Shown here: piece after piece, positions 15,935 to 24,207 of the stretch
Position numbering within the stretch: position 1 is the first letter of the stretch
Layout: every line of letters begins with the position of its first letter
From: Anaerotalea alkaliphila
Lineage (GTDB): Bacteria; Bacillota; Clostridia; Lachnospirales; Vallitaleaceae
Assembly (NCBI RefSeq): GCF_010179735.1
Contig: NZ_JAAEEH010000029.1
Location: 1-38,244 of the forward strand
Reading direction: 5' to 3'
DNA length: 38,244 nt
Position numbers and translations under genes: made by a program
Notes under the pieces: model-generated
The model's input: only the letters and a program-made list of their open reading frames with translations
What the model was told of the DNA's origin: nothing
Databases searched by the model: none

Positions 15935-17737
15935 CTATTGGATGCGTTTGAATTTCTTCTCCAGCTCGTACTGGCTCATGGAAATCATGGTGGGCCTGCC
16001 GTGGGGACAGGTGTAGGGGTTCTCCAGGGAAAAAAGGTCCTCCACCAGCTTCGCATATTCCGCCCGGGACAGTTTGTCGTGGGCCTTCACCGCAGCCTTG
16101 CAGGCTTTGCCCGCCACCTCCTCCAGCAGCCTTTGGTGCCGGTCCGGCGGGGCGTCAGCCTCCAGGCCGTCCAAAATCTCCAGGAATCCGCCGGAACCCA
16201 TGGGGCTGGAGAAGACATAGGGGACGGAGCGCACCAGGACGGACCCGCTTCCGAACTGCTCCACCTCGAAGCCCAAAGTCTTGAAGTGTTCCGCATGGCG
16301 CTTGTATACCTCCAGCTCCCCCAGGTGCAGCTCTACCACAAGGGGTTCCAGCAGGACCTGGGAGTGGACCTGGCCACGCTCCACCTCTGCCAGCAGCCGG
16401 TCGTACAGCACCCGTTCGTGGGCCGCATGCTGGTCGATGATGTAGAAACGGTCCCCCTGGGATGCCAGCCAATAGGTGCCGAAGAGCTGTCCCACCAGCA
16501 CCGCGTCCGCCAGCTGCTCCCGCGCCTGGACGCCGGCGTCCTCCAGGATTTCCTGCCGGGGTCCGAAGGATTCCCCGGAGGTCTCCCCAGGCGGCGCGGA
16601 ATCCGACGGCATGGAAATCCCCATCCTTTCCTCCACCCGCTGGAGGAGATTCTCCACCTCCTCCCGGCGGACCGTCTCGAAAGGTTCGGGCGTCCGCTCC
16701 CGGACGGCTGCCGGCAACGGGGTGGGCGCCGAAAGCTCCGGTGTCAGGGAAGCGCCCAGCAGGGCCGTGGACACGCTCTGGTGGACCAGGGTATAGACGG
16801 CATGGTCGTCCTTGAAGCGCACCTCCATTTTGGTGGGATGGACGTTCACGTCCACCCGGCCGGGGTCCAGCTCCAGCTGGAAAACCGAAAAAGGGTATTT
16901 GTGGAGGGGGAGCTTGGTCTTGAAGGCGTCCTCCAAGGCCCGCTGGACCACCTTGCTACGGACGGAACGGCCGTTCACGTGATAATACTCGTAGCTCCGG
17001 TTCCCCCTGGCGGTTTCCGGTTTGCCCACGAAACCCGTGATCCGCATCCCCTCCTTTTCCCCCCGGACCGGCAGCAGCTTGGAGGCGGTGTCCTTCCCGA
17101 AAACGGCGAAAACCGCATCCTGCAGCTTCCCGTTGCCGGGGGTCTGGAAACGGGTCTGCCCGTTGTTGATGAACTTGAAGCCGACCCCGGGATGGGCCAA
17201 GGCCAGGCGGGTCACCGCGTCGGACACGTAGGACGCCTCCGTGGCAGGGGATTTCAGGAACTTCTTCCGCGCGGGCACGTTGAAGAAAAGGTCGCCGACC
17301 AGGAGGGTGGTGCCAGCGGGACAGCCGATTTCCTCCCGGAAACGTTCCGCCCCCCCCTCCAGTCCATAGCGAACCCCTGTCAGTGCCTCCGGGGTTTTTG
17401 TGATGATTTCCAGAATGGATACGGCGGCGATGCTGGCCAGGGCCTCCCCCCTGAATCCCAGGGACAGGGCTTCCTCCAGGTCTTCAATCCGGCTGATCTT
17501 GCTGGTGGCATGGCGCAGGAAGGCGGAGGGAACTTCCCCGGAAGGGATCCCTTCCCCATTGTCCGTCACCCGGATCAGGGAGGTCCCTCCCTCCCGGATT
17601 TCCACTGCGATGTCCGCCGCCCCCGCATCGATGGAATTCTCCACCAGTTCCTTCACGATGGAAGCCGGCCTCTCCACCACCTCTCCGGCAGCTATCTTGT
17701 TGATGGTGCTCTGTTCCAAAAGATGGATTTTTCCCAT
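15935..17737 (-). CDS. mutL: DNA mismatch repair protein MutL
   Basis: 600 aa. The N-terminal GHKL ATPase is complete (IAAGEVVERPASIVKEL, SIDAGA, DNGEGI, HATSKI, GFRGEALASI). The C-terminal half is the metal-dependent nicking endonuclease type found in bacteria without MutH: DQHAAHERVLYD, ACKAAVKAHDKL and CPHGRP. In the endonuclease motif DQHA(x)2E(x)4E the last acid is Asp rather than Glu; the first Glu and the CPHGRP ligands are kept, so activity is expected. It lies 36 bp after mutS and 19 bp before miaA. Confidence 0.97.
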   Translation of the reverse strand: MGKIHLLEQSTINKIAAGEVVERPASIVKELVENSIDAGAADIAVEIREGGTSLIRVTDNGEGIPSGEVPSAFLRHATSKISRIEDLEEALSLGFRGEALASIAAVSILEIITKTPEALTGVRYGLEGGAERFREEIGCPAGTTLLVGDLFFNVPARKKFLKSPATEASYVSDAVTRLALAHPGVGFKFINNGQTRFQTPGNGKLQDAVFAVFGKDTASKLLPVRGEKEGMRITGFVGKPETARGNRSYEYYHVNGRSVRSKVVQRALEDAFKTKLPLHKYPFSVFQLELDPGRVDVNVHPTKMEVRFKDDHAVYTLVHQSVSTALLGASLTPELSAPTPLPAAVRERTPEPFETVRREEVENLLQRVEERMGISMPSDSAPPGETSGESFGPRQEILEDAGVQAREQLADAVLVGQLFGTYWLASQGDRFYIIDQHAAHERVLYDRLLAEVERGQVHSQVLLEPLVVELHLGELEVYKRHAEHFKTLGFEVEQFGSGSVLVRSVPYVFSSPMGSGGFLEILDGLEADAPPDRHQRLLEEVAGKACKAAVKAHDKLSRAEYAKLVEDLFSLENPYTCPHGRPTMISMSQYELEKKFKRIQ

Positions 17738-17773
17738 GGATGGCTCAACCTTTCCTTTGGTCTGTATTCATTC

Positions 17774-20389
17774 CTATTTCAAGTCCTCCTGCAGCCTGTG
17801 CAGGAACAGCAGGGCCTCCAGCGGGGTCGTCCTCGCAAGGTCCAGGGACCGGACTTCCTCCAGGAGGTTCTCCTGGGGGGAGGGTGGAGTGAACAGGTCC
17901 AGCTGCACCCCTTGCCCCTTCGCTTCCGCACCGGAACGGACGGCGATGTCCGCTTTGGACAGTTCCTTGAGGATTTCCTTGGAACGTTTGATGACCCAGG
18001 GGGGCACCCCCGCAAGCTTGGCCACTTGGATCCCATAGGACTTGTCCGCACTTCCCGGTAGGATCTTCCGGAGGAAGATGATGTCGTCCCCCTTTTCCTT
18101 GACCGAAATCCGGTAGTTCTGGACCCCCTCGACCTTCCCCTCCAGTTCCGTAAGTTCATGGTAGTGGGTGGCGAAGAGGGTCTTGGCGCCGCCGATTTCA
18201 CCGTGGGAAAGGTATTCCACCACGGCCCAGGCGATGCTCAGGCCGTCAAAGGTGCTGGTTCCCCTTCCGATCTCGTCCAGCAGGACCAGGCTGTCCTTGG
18301 TGGCGTTCCTTAGGATCTGGGCCACTTCCGTCATTTCCACCATGAAGGTGCTCTGGCCGGAGGCCAGGTCGTCGGAAGCCCCCACCCGGGTGAAGATCCT
18401 GTCCACAAGGCACAGGTCCGCGCTCTGGGCGGGAACGAAACTCCCCGTCTGGGCCATAAGCACGATCAGGGCCACCTGGCGCATGTAGGTGGATTTGCCT
18501 GCCATGTTGGGACCTGTGATGATGTTGAACCGATGGTCCCCCTTGTCCAGATACGTGTCGTTCTGGATGAAGGCCCCGTCGCCCAGCATCTTCTCGATGA
18601 CGGGATGCCTTCCCCCTTGGATCCGCACGACCCCTTCCCGGTTCAGGGTTGGCCGCACGAACTTCTGTGTCCTGGCCACCTCCCCCAGGGACTGGAGCGC
18701 GTCCACCAGGGCGATGTCCCTGGCGGTGCGCTTGATCCTCTCCACCTCCCGGGACAGCGTTTCCCGTATCTCCAGGAAAAGGGCGTACTCCAGGGCCATG
18801 AGCTTCTCCTCCGCCCCCAGGATGGTGGATTCCATCTCCTTCAGAGCGGGGGTCACATACCGTTCCGCATTGGCCAGGGTCTGTTTCCGGATGTAACGGT
18901 CGGGCACGTGGGAGGATTGGGCGCTGCTGACCTCCAGATGGTAGCCGAACACCTTGTTGTACTTGACCTTCAAGGTCTTGATGCCCGTTTCCTTGCGCTC
19001 CTGGGCTTCCAGGGCGGCAAGCCACTGCTTTCCGTTGGTCATGGCCTCCCTGTAGGCGTCCACCTGGCTGTCATAGCCGCTCCGGAGGATGCCTCCGTCC
19101 CGGATGCCCAAAGGCGGCTCCTCCGCGATGGCCCTCTCCAGCAGGTCATGCAGGTCCTGGAGACAGTCGAAGCCCTCCGCGGTTTCCCTGCAGAGGGCGG
19201 AAGAAAAGCCCGCCAGCCGGGCCTGGAGCGCCGGCAGCTTGCTCAGGGATTGCTTGAAGGCCAGAAGGTCCCGGGCATTGGCCGTATGGCAGGCGACCTT
19301 GCCCATCAGGCGTTCCAGGTCGTAGATGCCTCCGATCGCCTCCTGCACCTCCGCCTGAGCCATGGGATTCTCCAGGAATTCCTGGACTGCATCCTGGCGC
19401 CGGAGCAGCGCTTCCTCCTGCAGCAGGGGTTCCTCCAGGAAGCTCCGCAGCATCCTGGACCCCATGGCGGTCCTGGTCTTGTCCAGAACCCAAAGCAGGG
19501 ATCCCCGCCGGTTCTTCTCCCGAAGGGTCTGGGTGAGTTCCAGGTTCCGCCGGGTGGAGGCGTCCAGCAGCATGTACCGGTCCGCCTGGTAATACTGCAG
19601 GTTGGTGATGTGGACCAAGTTGCCCTTTTGGGTTTCCTGCAAGTAATTGAACAGCGCGCCGCAGGCCTGGACCGCTTCGGGATGCTCCAAGGGAAGGAGC
19701 CCCTCCAGGCGGGACACCTGGAAATGGGTGCGGATGGCTTCTTCCGACCGTTTCCTTTCGAAATACCAGTCCTCCTGGGTGGTGACATGGGTGTGGAACC
19801 GGTTGGCCAGGTGTTCCCTGAATCCCAGGTCCTCCTGCAGCGCCGGGTTGGCCAGCAGCTCCGCAGGATCCACCTTGGCAAGCTCGTCCAGCATGCGGCT
19901 GTAGGTATGGACCACGGTGGTATGGAATGCCCCTGTGGTGATGTCCACATAGGCGATGCCATAGGTGTTGATCCTGCGCACCACAGCCATCAGGTAATTG
20001 TTCCGGTCCGGAGGGATGGCCCCGGTGTTCAGTACCGTCCCGGGGGTCACCACCCGGACAACGTCCCGACGCACGATCCCCTTGGAACTCTTGGGGTCCT
20101 CCACCTGTTCGCAGATGGCCACCTTCATCCCCTGGTCCACCAGGCGCTGGATGTAGGTCTCGGCCGCATGGTGGGGCACCCCGCACATGGGGGCCTTCTC
20201 CTCCAACCCGCACTCCCGGCCGGTCAAGGTGATTTCCAGGGCCCTGGAGGCCTGGAGGGCATCCTCGAAGAACATCTCGTAGAAATCCCCCAACCGGTAA
20301 AAGAGGATGCAATCCCGGTAGCGCTCCTTCACTTCCCTGTACTGGAGCATCATGGGGGTGAGCCGTTGGGTCTGATTCATCCAATCCAC
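17774..20389 (-). CDS. mutS: DNA mismatch repair protein MutS
   Basis: 871 aa. MutS recognises mismatches and recruits MutL. The mismatch-reading Phe-x-Glu is F36-Y-E38 in GDFYEMF. The ATPase has Walker A GPNMAGKST, a Walker B LVLLDEIGRGTST, and the dimer motif FATHYHEL. Near the C-terminus QLDLF matches a beta-clamp binding motif. The likely start is the GTG at 20389, with GAGG seven bases upstream; it overlaps the miaB stop by one base (TAGTG). An ATG three codons later is the alternative. Direct coupling to miaB is likely. Confidence 0.98.
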   Translation of the reverse strand: MDWMNQTQRLTPMMLQYREVKERYRDCILFYRLGDFYEMFFEDALQASRALEITLTGRECGLEEKAPMCGVPHHAAETYIQRLVDQGMKVAICEQVEDPKSSKGIVRRDVVRVVTPGTVLNTGAIPPDRNNYLMAVVRRINTYGIAYVDITTGAFHTTVVHTYSRMLDELAKVDPAELLANPALQEDLGFREHLANRFHTHVTTQEDWYFERKRSEEAIRTHFQVSRLEGLLPLEHPEAVQACGALFNYLQETQKGNLVHITNLQYYQADRYMLLDASTRRNLELTQTLREKNRRGSLLWVLDKTRTAMGSRMLRSFLEEPLLQEEALLRRQDAVQEFLENPMAQAEVQEAIGGIYDLERLMGKVACHTANARDLLAFKQSLSKLPALQARLAGFSSALCRETAEGFDCLQDLHDLLERAIAEEPPLGIRDGGILRSGYDSQVDAYREAMTNGKQWLAALEAQERKETGIKTLKVKYNKVFGYHLEVSSAQSSHVPDRYIRKQTLANAERYVTPALKEMESTILGAEEKLMALEYALFLEIRETLSREVERIKRTARDIALVDALQSLGEVARTQKFVRPTLNREGVVRIQGGRHPVIEKMLGDGAFIQNDTYLDKGDHRFNIITGPNMAGKSTYMRQVALIVLMAQTGSFVPAQSADLCLVDRIFTRVGASDDLASGQSTFMVEMTEVAQILRNATKDSLVLLDEIGRGTSTFDGLSIAWAVVEYLSHGEIGGAKTLFATHYHELTELEGKVEGVQNYRISVKEKGDDIIFLRKILPGSADKSYGIQVAKLAGVPPWVIKRSKEILKELSKADIAVRSGAEAKGQGVQLDLFTPPSPQENLLEEVRSLDLARTTPLEALLFLHRLQEDLK

Positions 20390-21816
20390 TAGATCGCCTC
20401 TCCCGTCAGATAAAATGATTTCGCTCCCGTGACCTTCACCTGGAGGAAAGTGCCCACGGCCCGGTCCAAAAACCCTTCGGCAGGAGCTCCGCTGAAATGG
20501 ACCAGATGGTTGTTGGCAAGCCTCCCGGAAAGGATCCCGTTCTCCCTGTCGTTGACCGCCTCCACCAGGACCTCGAACACCTTGCCCACGTGGGCGGCGC
20601 TTTTATCGTATGCCTGGCGGTTGCACAGGGCAAGGAGCCGGTTGAACCGTTCCTTCGCCACCTCCTCCTCCACCTGCTCCCCCATGGAGGCAGCAGGCGT
20701 GCCCGTGCGCTTGGAGTAGAGGAAGGTGTAGGCCAGGTCGTAGCCCACCTGGTCCACCACATCCAGGGTGTGCAGGAAATCCTCTTCCGTCTCTCCGGGA
20801 AAACCGACGATGATGTCCGTGGTCAGGGCCAGCTCCGGCACCGCCGCCTTCATCTTCCGGATCAGCTCCAGGTAGGACTCCTTCGTATACCCCCGGTTCA
20901 TCCTCTCCAGGATGCGGCTGCTCCCGGACTGGAAAGGAAGGTGCAGCTGGGGGCAAATCTTGGAGGAAGCCCCCAGGACCCGGATCAGGTCCTCCGAAAG
21001 GTCCTTGGGATGGGAGGTCATGAACCGGATCCTCCTGATGCCCTCCACCTTTTCGATTTCCTCCAGCAAACGGGCAAAATTGGTGTGTCCAGGAAGCCCC
21101 CGTCCGTAAGAATTCACATTTTGGCCCAGCAGCATCACTTCCACGACGCCGTCTGCCGCCAGATGCCTGATCTCCTCCAGGATCTCCTCAGGATTCCGGC
21201 TCCGTTCCCTGCCCCGGACATAGGGAACGATGCAATAGGTGCAGAAATTGTTGCAGCCGTACATGATGTTCACGCTGGCCTTGTGCCGGTCCGTACGGCG
21301 GGTGGGCAGGTCCTCCACGATCTCCTGGTGGGAATCCCAGATGTCGTAGATGGGGCTGTCGCTGTCCATCCTAGCCTCCAGCAGTTCCGCCAGCCTGTAC
21401 AGGTTGTGGGTCCCAAAGACCAGGTCGATATGGCGGTGGCTCCGCTTCAGGGTCTGCACCACCCCCTCCTGCTGCATCATGCATCCGCAAAGCGCAAGCA
21501 GCATGTGGGGACGGCTCCTTTTCACATTCTTTAGGAAGCCGATCTTGCCGAACACCTTCTGCTCCGCGTTCTCCCGTACCGCGCATGTGTTGTAAAGGAC
21601 GAAATCCGCCTTGGTCTCGTCCGCAGACTCCCGGTAGCCGATCTCCTCCAGGATTCCCCGCAATTTTTCCGAGTCATGAAAATTCATTTGGCAGCCGAAG
21701 GTGGACAGATGGTAGGTCAATTCCTGTCCCTCCAGCCGTTTGCCCAAACGGCCGATGATCTCCTTTTGCCTTGCCGCCTCTTCCTGGCTGGCTTCCCTGC
21801 GCGCAATCCTTGTCAT
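20389..21816 (-). CDS. miaB: tRNA-2-methylthio-N6-dimethylallyladenosine synthase
   Basis: 475 aa. MiaB is a radical-SAM methylthiotransferase acting on i6A37 of tRNA. The UPF0004 domain has TFGCQMN, NTCAVRENAE and LCGCMMQQE for the auxiliary cluster. The radical-SAM triad is YGCNNFCTYCIVP, then GQNVNSYG, and a TRAM domain closes the protein. The chosen start (21816) has AAGGAGG six bases upstream; the longer reading begins inside the terminator hairpin and is rejected. It heads the run miaB-mutS-mutL-miaA-hfq-ynbB-alaS-capA. No convincing promoter lies between it and the terminator. Confidence 0.96.
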   Translation of the reverse strand: MTRIARREASQEEAARQKEIIGRLGKRLEGQELTYHLSTFGCQMNFHDSEKLRGILEEIGYRESADETKADFVLYNTCAVRENAEQKVFGKIGFLKNVKRSRPHMLLALCGCMMQQEGVVQTLKRSHRHIDLVFGTHNLYRLAELLEARMDSDSPIYDIWDSHQEIVEDLPTRRTDRHKASVNIMYGCNNFCTYCIVPYVRGRERSRNPEEILEEIRHLAADGVVEVMLLGQNVNSYGRGLPGHTNFARLLEEIEKVEGIRRIRFMTSHPKDLSEDLIRVLGASSKICPQLHLPFQSGSSRILERMNRGYTKESYLELIRKMKAAVPELALTTDIIVGFPGETEEDFLHTLDVVDQVGYDLAYTFLYSKRTGTPAASMGEQVEEEVAKERFNRLLALCNRQAYDKSAAHVGKVFEVLVEAVNDRENGILSGRLANNHLVHFSGAPAEGFLDRAVGTFLQVKVTGAKSFYLTGEAI

Positions 21817-21847
21817 CGATTGCCTCCTTCCTGCTTTTGCATTCAAC

Positions 21848-21876
21848 AAAAAAGCAAGAGAAGATTCTCTTGCTTT
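21848..21876 (-). terminator. Intrinsic terminator between the cold-shock gene and miaB
   Basis: A 10-bp perfect stem (AAAGCAAGAG with CTCTTGCTTT) is followed on the minus strand by six T. It ends the cold-shock transcript. Only 31 bp separate it from the miaB start codon. Confidence 0.85.
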
Positions 21877-21978
21877 CGTGGTTTGCTTTTCTATAACATT
21901 TTTATATCAAGTGTTGTACAGTGAACATTCACGCGTCCAACTGGCTGACGAATAAAATATTAAAGAAATAGGCGTGGA

Positions 21979-22179
21979 TTAAAGTTTTACAACGTTGGTA
22001 GCCTGAGGTCCTCTTGCACCCTGCTCTACGTCGAACTCAACTTGTTGTCCTTCTTCAAGGGTCTTGAACCCGTCTCCCTGGATTGCAGAGAAATGTACGA
22101 ATACGTCATCTCCACCTTCTACAGAAATAAATCCAAATCCTTTTTCGCCGTTAAACCATTTCACTGTACCTGTTTTCAT
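21979..22179 (-). CDS. Cold-shock protein (CspA/CspB family)
   Basis: 66 aa, the standard single cold-shock domain. It binds single-stranded RNA and DNA. RNP1 (KGFGFI, residues 13-18) and RNP2 (VFVHF, 26-30) are intact, with [14 protein letters not shown] at the start and GPQATNV at the end. GGAGGAACATCAG precedes the ATG at 22179. It is monocistronic, with its own promoter at 22227-22234 and terminator at 21848-21876. Codon use is more AT-rich than that of neighbours, as in other highly expressed genes here. Several paralogues are usual, so no number is assigned. Confidence 0.97.
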   Translation of the reverse strand: MKTGTVKWFNGEKGFGFISVEGGDDVFVHFSAIQGDGFKTLEEGQQVEFDVEQGARGPQATNVVKL

Positions 22180-22226
22180 CTGATGTTCCTCCGTGTATAT
22201 CTGTGATTGTTTCAAACTTCTTTTGT

Positions 22227-22234
22227 ATTATAGC
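22227..22234 (-). promoter_or_regulatory. Extended -10 of the cold-shock gene promoter
   Basis: TATAAT at 22227-22232 on the minus strand is preceded by TGC, forming an extended -10. The base run at the normal -35 place (TTTTTA) is weak. An AT-only hairpin (22246-22265) lies just upstream and may end the adh transcript poorly. Confidence 0.65.
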
Positions 22235-22306
22235 ACACCGTCGTCAAAATAAAAAGCTTTATTTTCAAAATATTGTATATTTCTTTCAATAGGGAAGATG
22301 TCCGGC

Positions 22307-23476
22307 TCAAATGGCCAGCCGCAGGATTTCGTACACATCCTTTTCCCCCAGGGGAACGAAATTGCCCAAGGTGATGGTGTCGTTCTGCGTGCCCTTCCTT
22401 GCCATCTCGTGCAGGCGGTCGTCCAGGATGCCCAGACCGCTGAGGCGCACCTGCATGCCGATCCTCATCAGGAACTCCTCCAGGGCGCGGATGCCGCGCA
22501 AGGCCGTCTCCTCCTTGTCCTTGAAGTCCTGCTCCACGTTGAAGACCCGCACCGCGAACTGGACGAAACGGTCCAGGTCGTGCTTGTGGACATACTTCAT
22601 CCAGGCGGGAAACACCACCGCAAGCCCGGCTCCGTGGGCCACATCGTAGATGCCGCTGATCTCATGCTCGATGTCGTGGGATCCCCAGTCGCCCACCCTG
22701 CCCTGGTTCAGGAGATTGTTGTGGGCGATGGTGCCTGCCCACATGACTTCCGCCCATGCGTCGTAGTCGGTGTGGTTGTCCAGGATCTTGGGCACGTTGT
22801 GGAGGACCGTCTTCATGGTGGCCTCGATCAGACGGTCCGTGAACTCCACGTGCTCCACGTTGGTGAAATAGCGTTCCATCAAGTGCGCCAGGATGTCCGT
22901 GGCTCCGCATCCGATCTGGTACTTGGGAAGGGAGAAGGCCAATGCCGGATTCAATATGGAAAACTTGGGATAGAGCAGGTCTGAATTCACAGGGCGTTTC
23001 CATTGTCCGTCGTCGTTGGTGATCACGCTGCCTGTACTGGATTCGCTGCCTGCCGCCGGAATGGTCAGGATGGTGCCCACCGGCAACGCAGCCGCAGGTG
23101 TCTCCTTCCCCGTATAGAAGTCCCAGACATCCCCCTCGTAAAGCGCTCCAAGGGCAATGGCTTTTGCGGAGTCGATGACGCTTCCGCCCCCCACCGCCAG
23201 GACGAAGGAGAGCCCCTGGGCCTTGCAGATGTCCACCCCTTCCCTTACAAGCGACAGCCGTGGATTGGGCTGCACCCCTCCCAACTCCACGAATTCGATT
23301 CCCTCGTCCTTCAGGGCCGCAACCACCCTGTCGTAAAGCCCGTTCATTTTGATGCTTCCGCCTCCATAATGCAGCAGGATTTTCCTGCTGTAGGGCGCAA
23401 TCTCTTTTCCCACCTTGTTTTCCTGGTCCAGACCGAAAATGATCTTGGTTGGATTGTTGAATTCAAATGACTGCAT
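22307..23476 (-). CDS. Iron-containing alcohol dehydrogenase (butanol dehydrogenase-like)
   Basis: 389 aa, group III iron-type ADH, closest in appearance to BdhA/YugJ-type NAD(P)H-dependent butanol dehydrogenases. The nucleotide-binding VGGGSVIDSAKAIA is near residue 95 and PAAGSESS near 145. The metal ligands Asp and His are in GATDILAH, with two further His in HEISGIYDVAHGAGLA. It probably reduces aldehydes to alcohols in fermentation, but the substrate cannot be read from the sequence. GGAGGGACCGT precedes the ATG. Upstream it faces the divergent 77-aa gene; a GTACA/TGTAC inverted repeat lies at 23507-23523 in that gap. Confidence 0.9.
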   Translation of the reverse strand: MQSFEFNNPTKIIFGLDQENKVGKEIAPYSRKILLHYGGGSIKMNGLYDRVVAALKDEGIEFVELGGVQPNPRLSLVREGVDICKAQGLSFVLAVGGGSVIDSAKAIALGALYEGDVWDFYTGKETPAAALPVGTILTIPAAGSESSTGSVITNDDGQWKRPVNSDLLYPKFSILNPALAFSLPKYQIGCGATDILAHLMERYFTNVEHVEFTDRLIEATMKTVLHNVPKILDNHTDYDAWAEVMWAGTIAHNNLLNQGRVGDWGSHDIEHEISGIYDVAHGAGLAVVFPAWMKYVHKHDLDRFVQFAVRVFNVEQDFKDKEETALRGIRALEEFLMRIGMQVRLSGLGILDDRLHEMARKGTQNDTITLGNFVPLGEKDVYEILRLAI

Positions 23477-23587
23477 ACGGTCCCTCCTCTTCGATTAGGA
23501 AATTATGTACAAGTCAAGTGTACCTCCAGGAACAAAATTTGGCAATCCCCGAAACGGGATTTCATTTGCTTTTTCCTGGAAAAATGT

Positions 23588-23593
23588 TATAAT
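23588..23593 (+). promoter_or_regulatory. -10 of the 77-aa gene promoter
   Basis: TATAAT preceded by TGT (extended -10), with TTTGCT 17 bp upstream as a weak -35. It is divergent from the alcohol dehydrogenase gene. Confidence 0.6.
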
Positions 23594-23635
23594 TTAGACA
23601 AACAGAAACACCACCCACAGAAAGGAGACCGGCTT

Positions 23636-23869
23636 ATGAAAATCAAGAACATCAAAAACATCGAACGTTTTTTTGAAGTTGTCGACCAGTGCAAGGGACG
23701 CGTAGAACTGAAGACCTCCGAAGGCGACATCATCAATTTGAAATCAAAACTTTCCCAATACTTCTCCCTGGCAATGATCTTCTCGGATGGAAACATCCCT
23801 GAAATCGACATCACCGCTTCGGAACCCGAAGACATGGAAAAGCTTCTGCAATACCTGATCAGAGGTTGA
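23636..23869 (+). CDS. Conserved small protein of unknown function (77 aa)
   Basis: 77 aa. It has no recognised domain. From memory, similar proteins of about 75 residues occur in Clostridia, sometimes carrying the doubtful label polya polymerase. The sequence starts MKIKNIKNIERFFEVVDQC, has a central SEGDIINLKSKLSQYFSLA, and ends with a short amphipathic helix; mixed alpha/beta with no signal peptide or membrane span. It has a good promoter, AAAGGAG about ten bases before the ATG, and its own strong terminator, so it is a single-gene unit and very likely real. Confidence 0.75.
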   Translation: MKIKNIKNIERFFEVVDQCKGRVELKTSEGDIINLKSKLSQYFSLAMIFSDGNIPEIDITASEPEDMEKLLQYLIRG

Positions 23870-23889
23870 TCTGAATATCCCAAAGCCTG

Positions 23890-23925
23890 AAAAGGGGCTG
23901 TCCCACTTGTGGGACAGCCCCTTTT
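23890..23925 (+). terminator. Intrinsic terminator of the 77-aa gene
   Basis: A perfect 16-bp stem (arms AAAAGGGGCTGTCCCA and its complement, loop CTTG) ends in TTTT. It is the first of three back-to-back hairpins. Confidence 0.85.
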
Positions 23926-23983
23926 CGAATGGCGGGAGGGGGCCGGGGCAAGCCCGCTTGTTCCGGCCCCCTCCCGCCATTCG
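23926..23983. repeat. 58-bp near-perfect palindrome
   Basis: Arms of 28 bp pair throughout except for two G-U positions, leaving a two-base centre. It starts on the base after the preceding terminator. Very G+C-rich, no T-run, no coding content. It may be a dispersed extragenic palindrome. Confidence 0.8.
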
Positions 23984-24005
23984 AACGCAGGCGCAGCCTG
24001 CGTTC
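23983..24005. repeat. Third hairpin of the cluster
   Basis: GAACGCAGGC and its complement form a 10-bp perfect stem with loop GCA. It shares its first base with the end of the 58-bp palindrome. Confidence 0.7.
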
Positions 24006-24012
24006 AGGCGAC

Positions 24013-24069
24013 CTTCCCGGCGACGCAGCCTGGCAGCCTTTAGGCAGCCTGCTTCCCGGCGACGCAGCC
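24013..24069. repeat. 18-bp direct repeat pair with nested short repeats
   Basis: CTTCCCGGCGACGCAGCC occurs at 24013-24030 and 24052-24069. Between the copies GGCAGCCT occurs twice (24033-24040 and 24043-24050). Together with the hairpins this fills most of the 338-bp gap before nrdJ. Bases 24070-24125 are pyrimidine-rich and hold nothing I can name. Confidence 0.75.
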
Positions 24070-24125
24070 CGTTTCCGCATATCCGGTCATCTGCAGGAAA
24101 TTTTCCCCCGCCCACTTTTCCGCTA

Positions 24126-24154
24126 TTGACGATGGACCCTGTTGCTGATACAAT
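24126..24154 (+). promoter_or_regulatory. Promoter of nrdJ
   Basis: TTGACG (24126-24131) and TACAAT (24149-24154) with a 17-bp spacer. The -10 lies inside the first NrdR box. Confidence 0.8.
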
Positions 24155-24195
24155 ATGTTGTATGTTGCTAGCAAAAACAGCACAATATCTTGTAT
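24148..24195 (+). promoter_or_regulatory. Tandem NrdR boxes
   Basis: Two 16-bp sites, ATACAATATGTTGTAT (24148-24163) and GCACAATATCTTGTAT (24180-24195), match the known NrdR consensus (ACACWATATVTTGTGT-like). Their centres are 32 bp apart, about three helical turns, the spacing typical of NrdR targets. Box 1 covers the -10 and box 2 the start of the transcript, so NrdR should repress nrdJ when (d)ATP is ample. Confidence 0.85.
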
Positions 24196-24207
24196 GGGAG
24201 ACATTAG

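Noticed and set aside
24013-24069. CRISPR array
   Set aside because: Only two copies of an 18-bp repeat, irregular content between them, and no cas genes in the window.
23983-24207. Cobalamin riboswitch ahead of nrdJ
   Set aside because: No B12-box-like core or suitable length between the promoter and the start codon; the leader is only about 45 nt and is filled by the second NrdR box.
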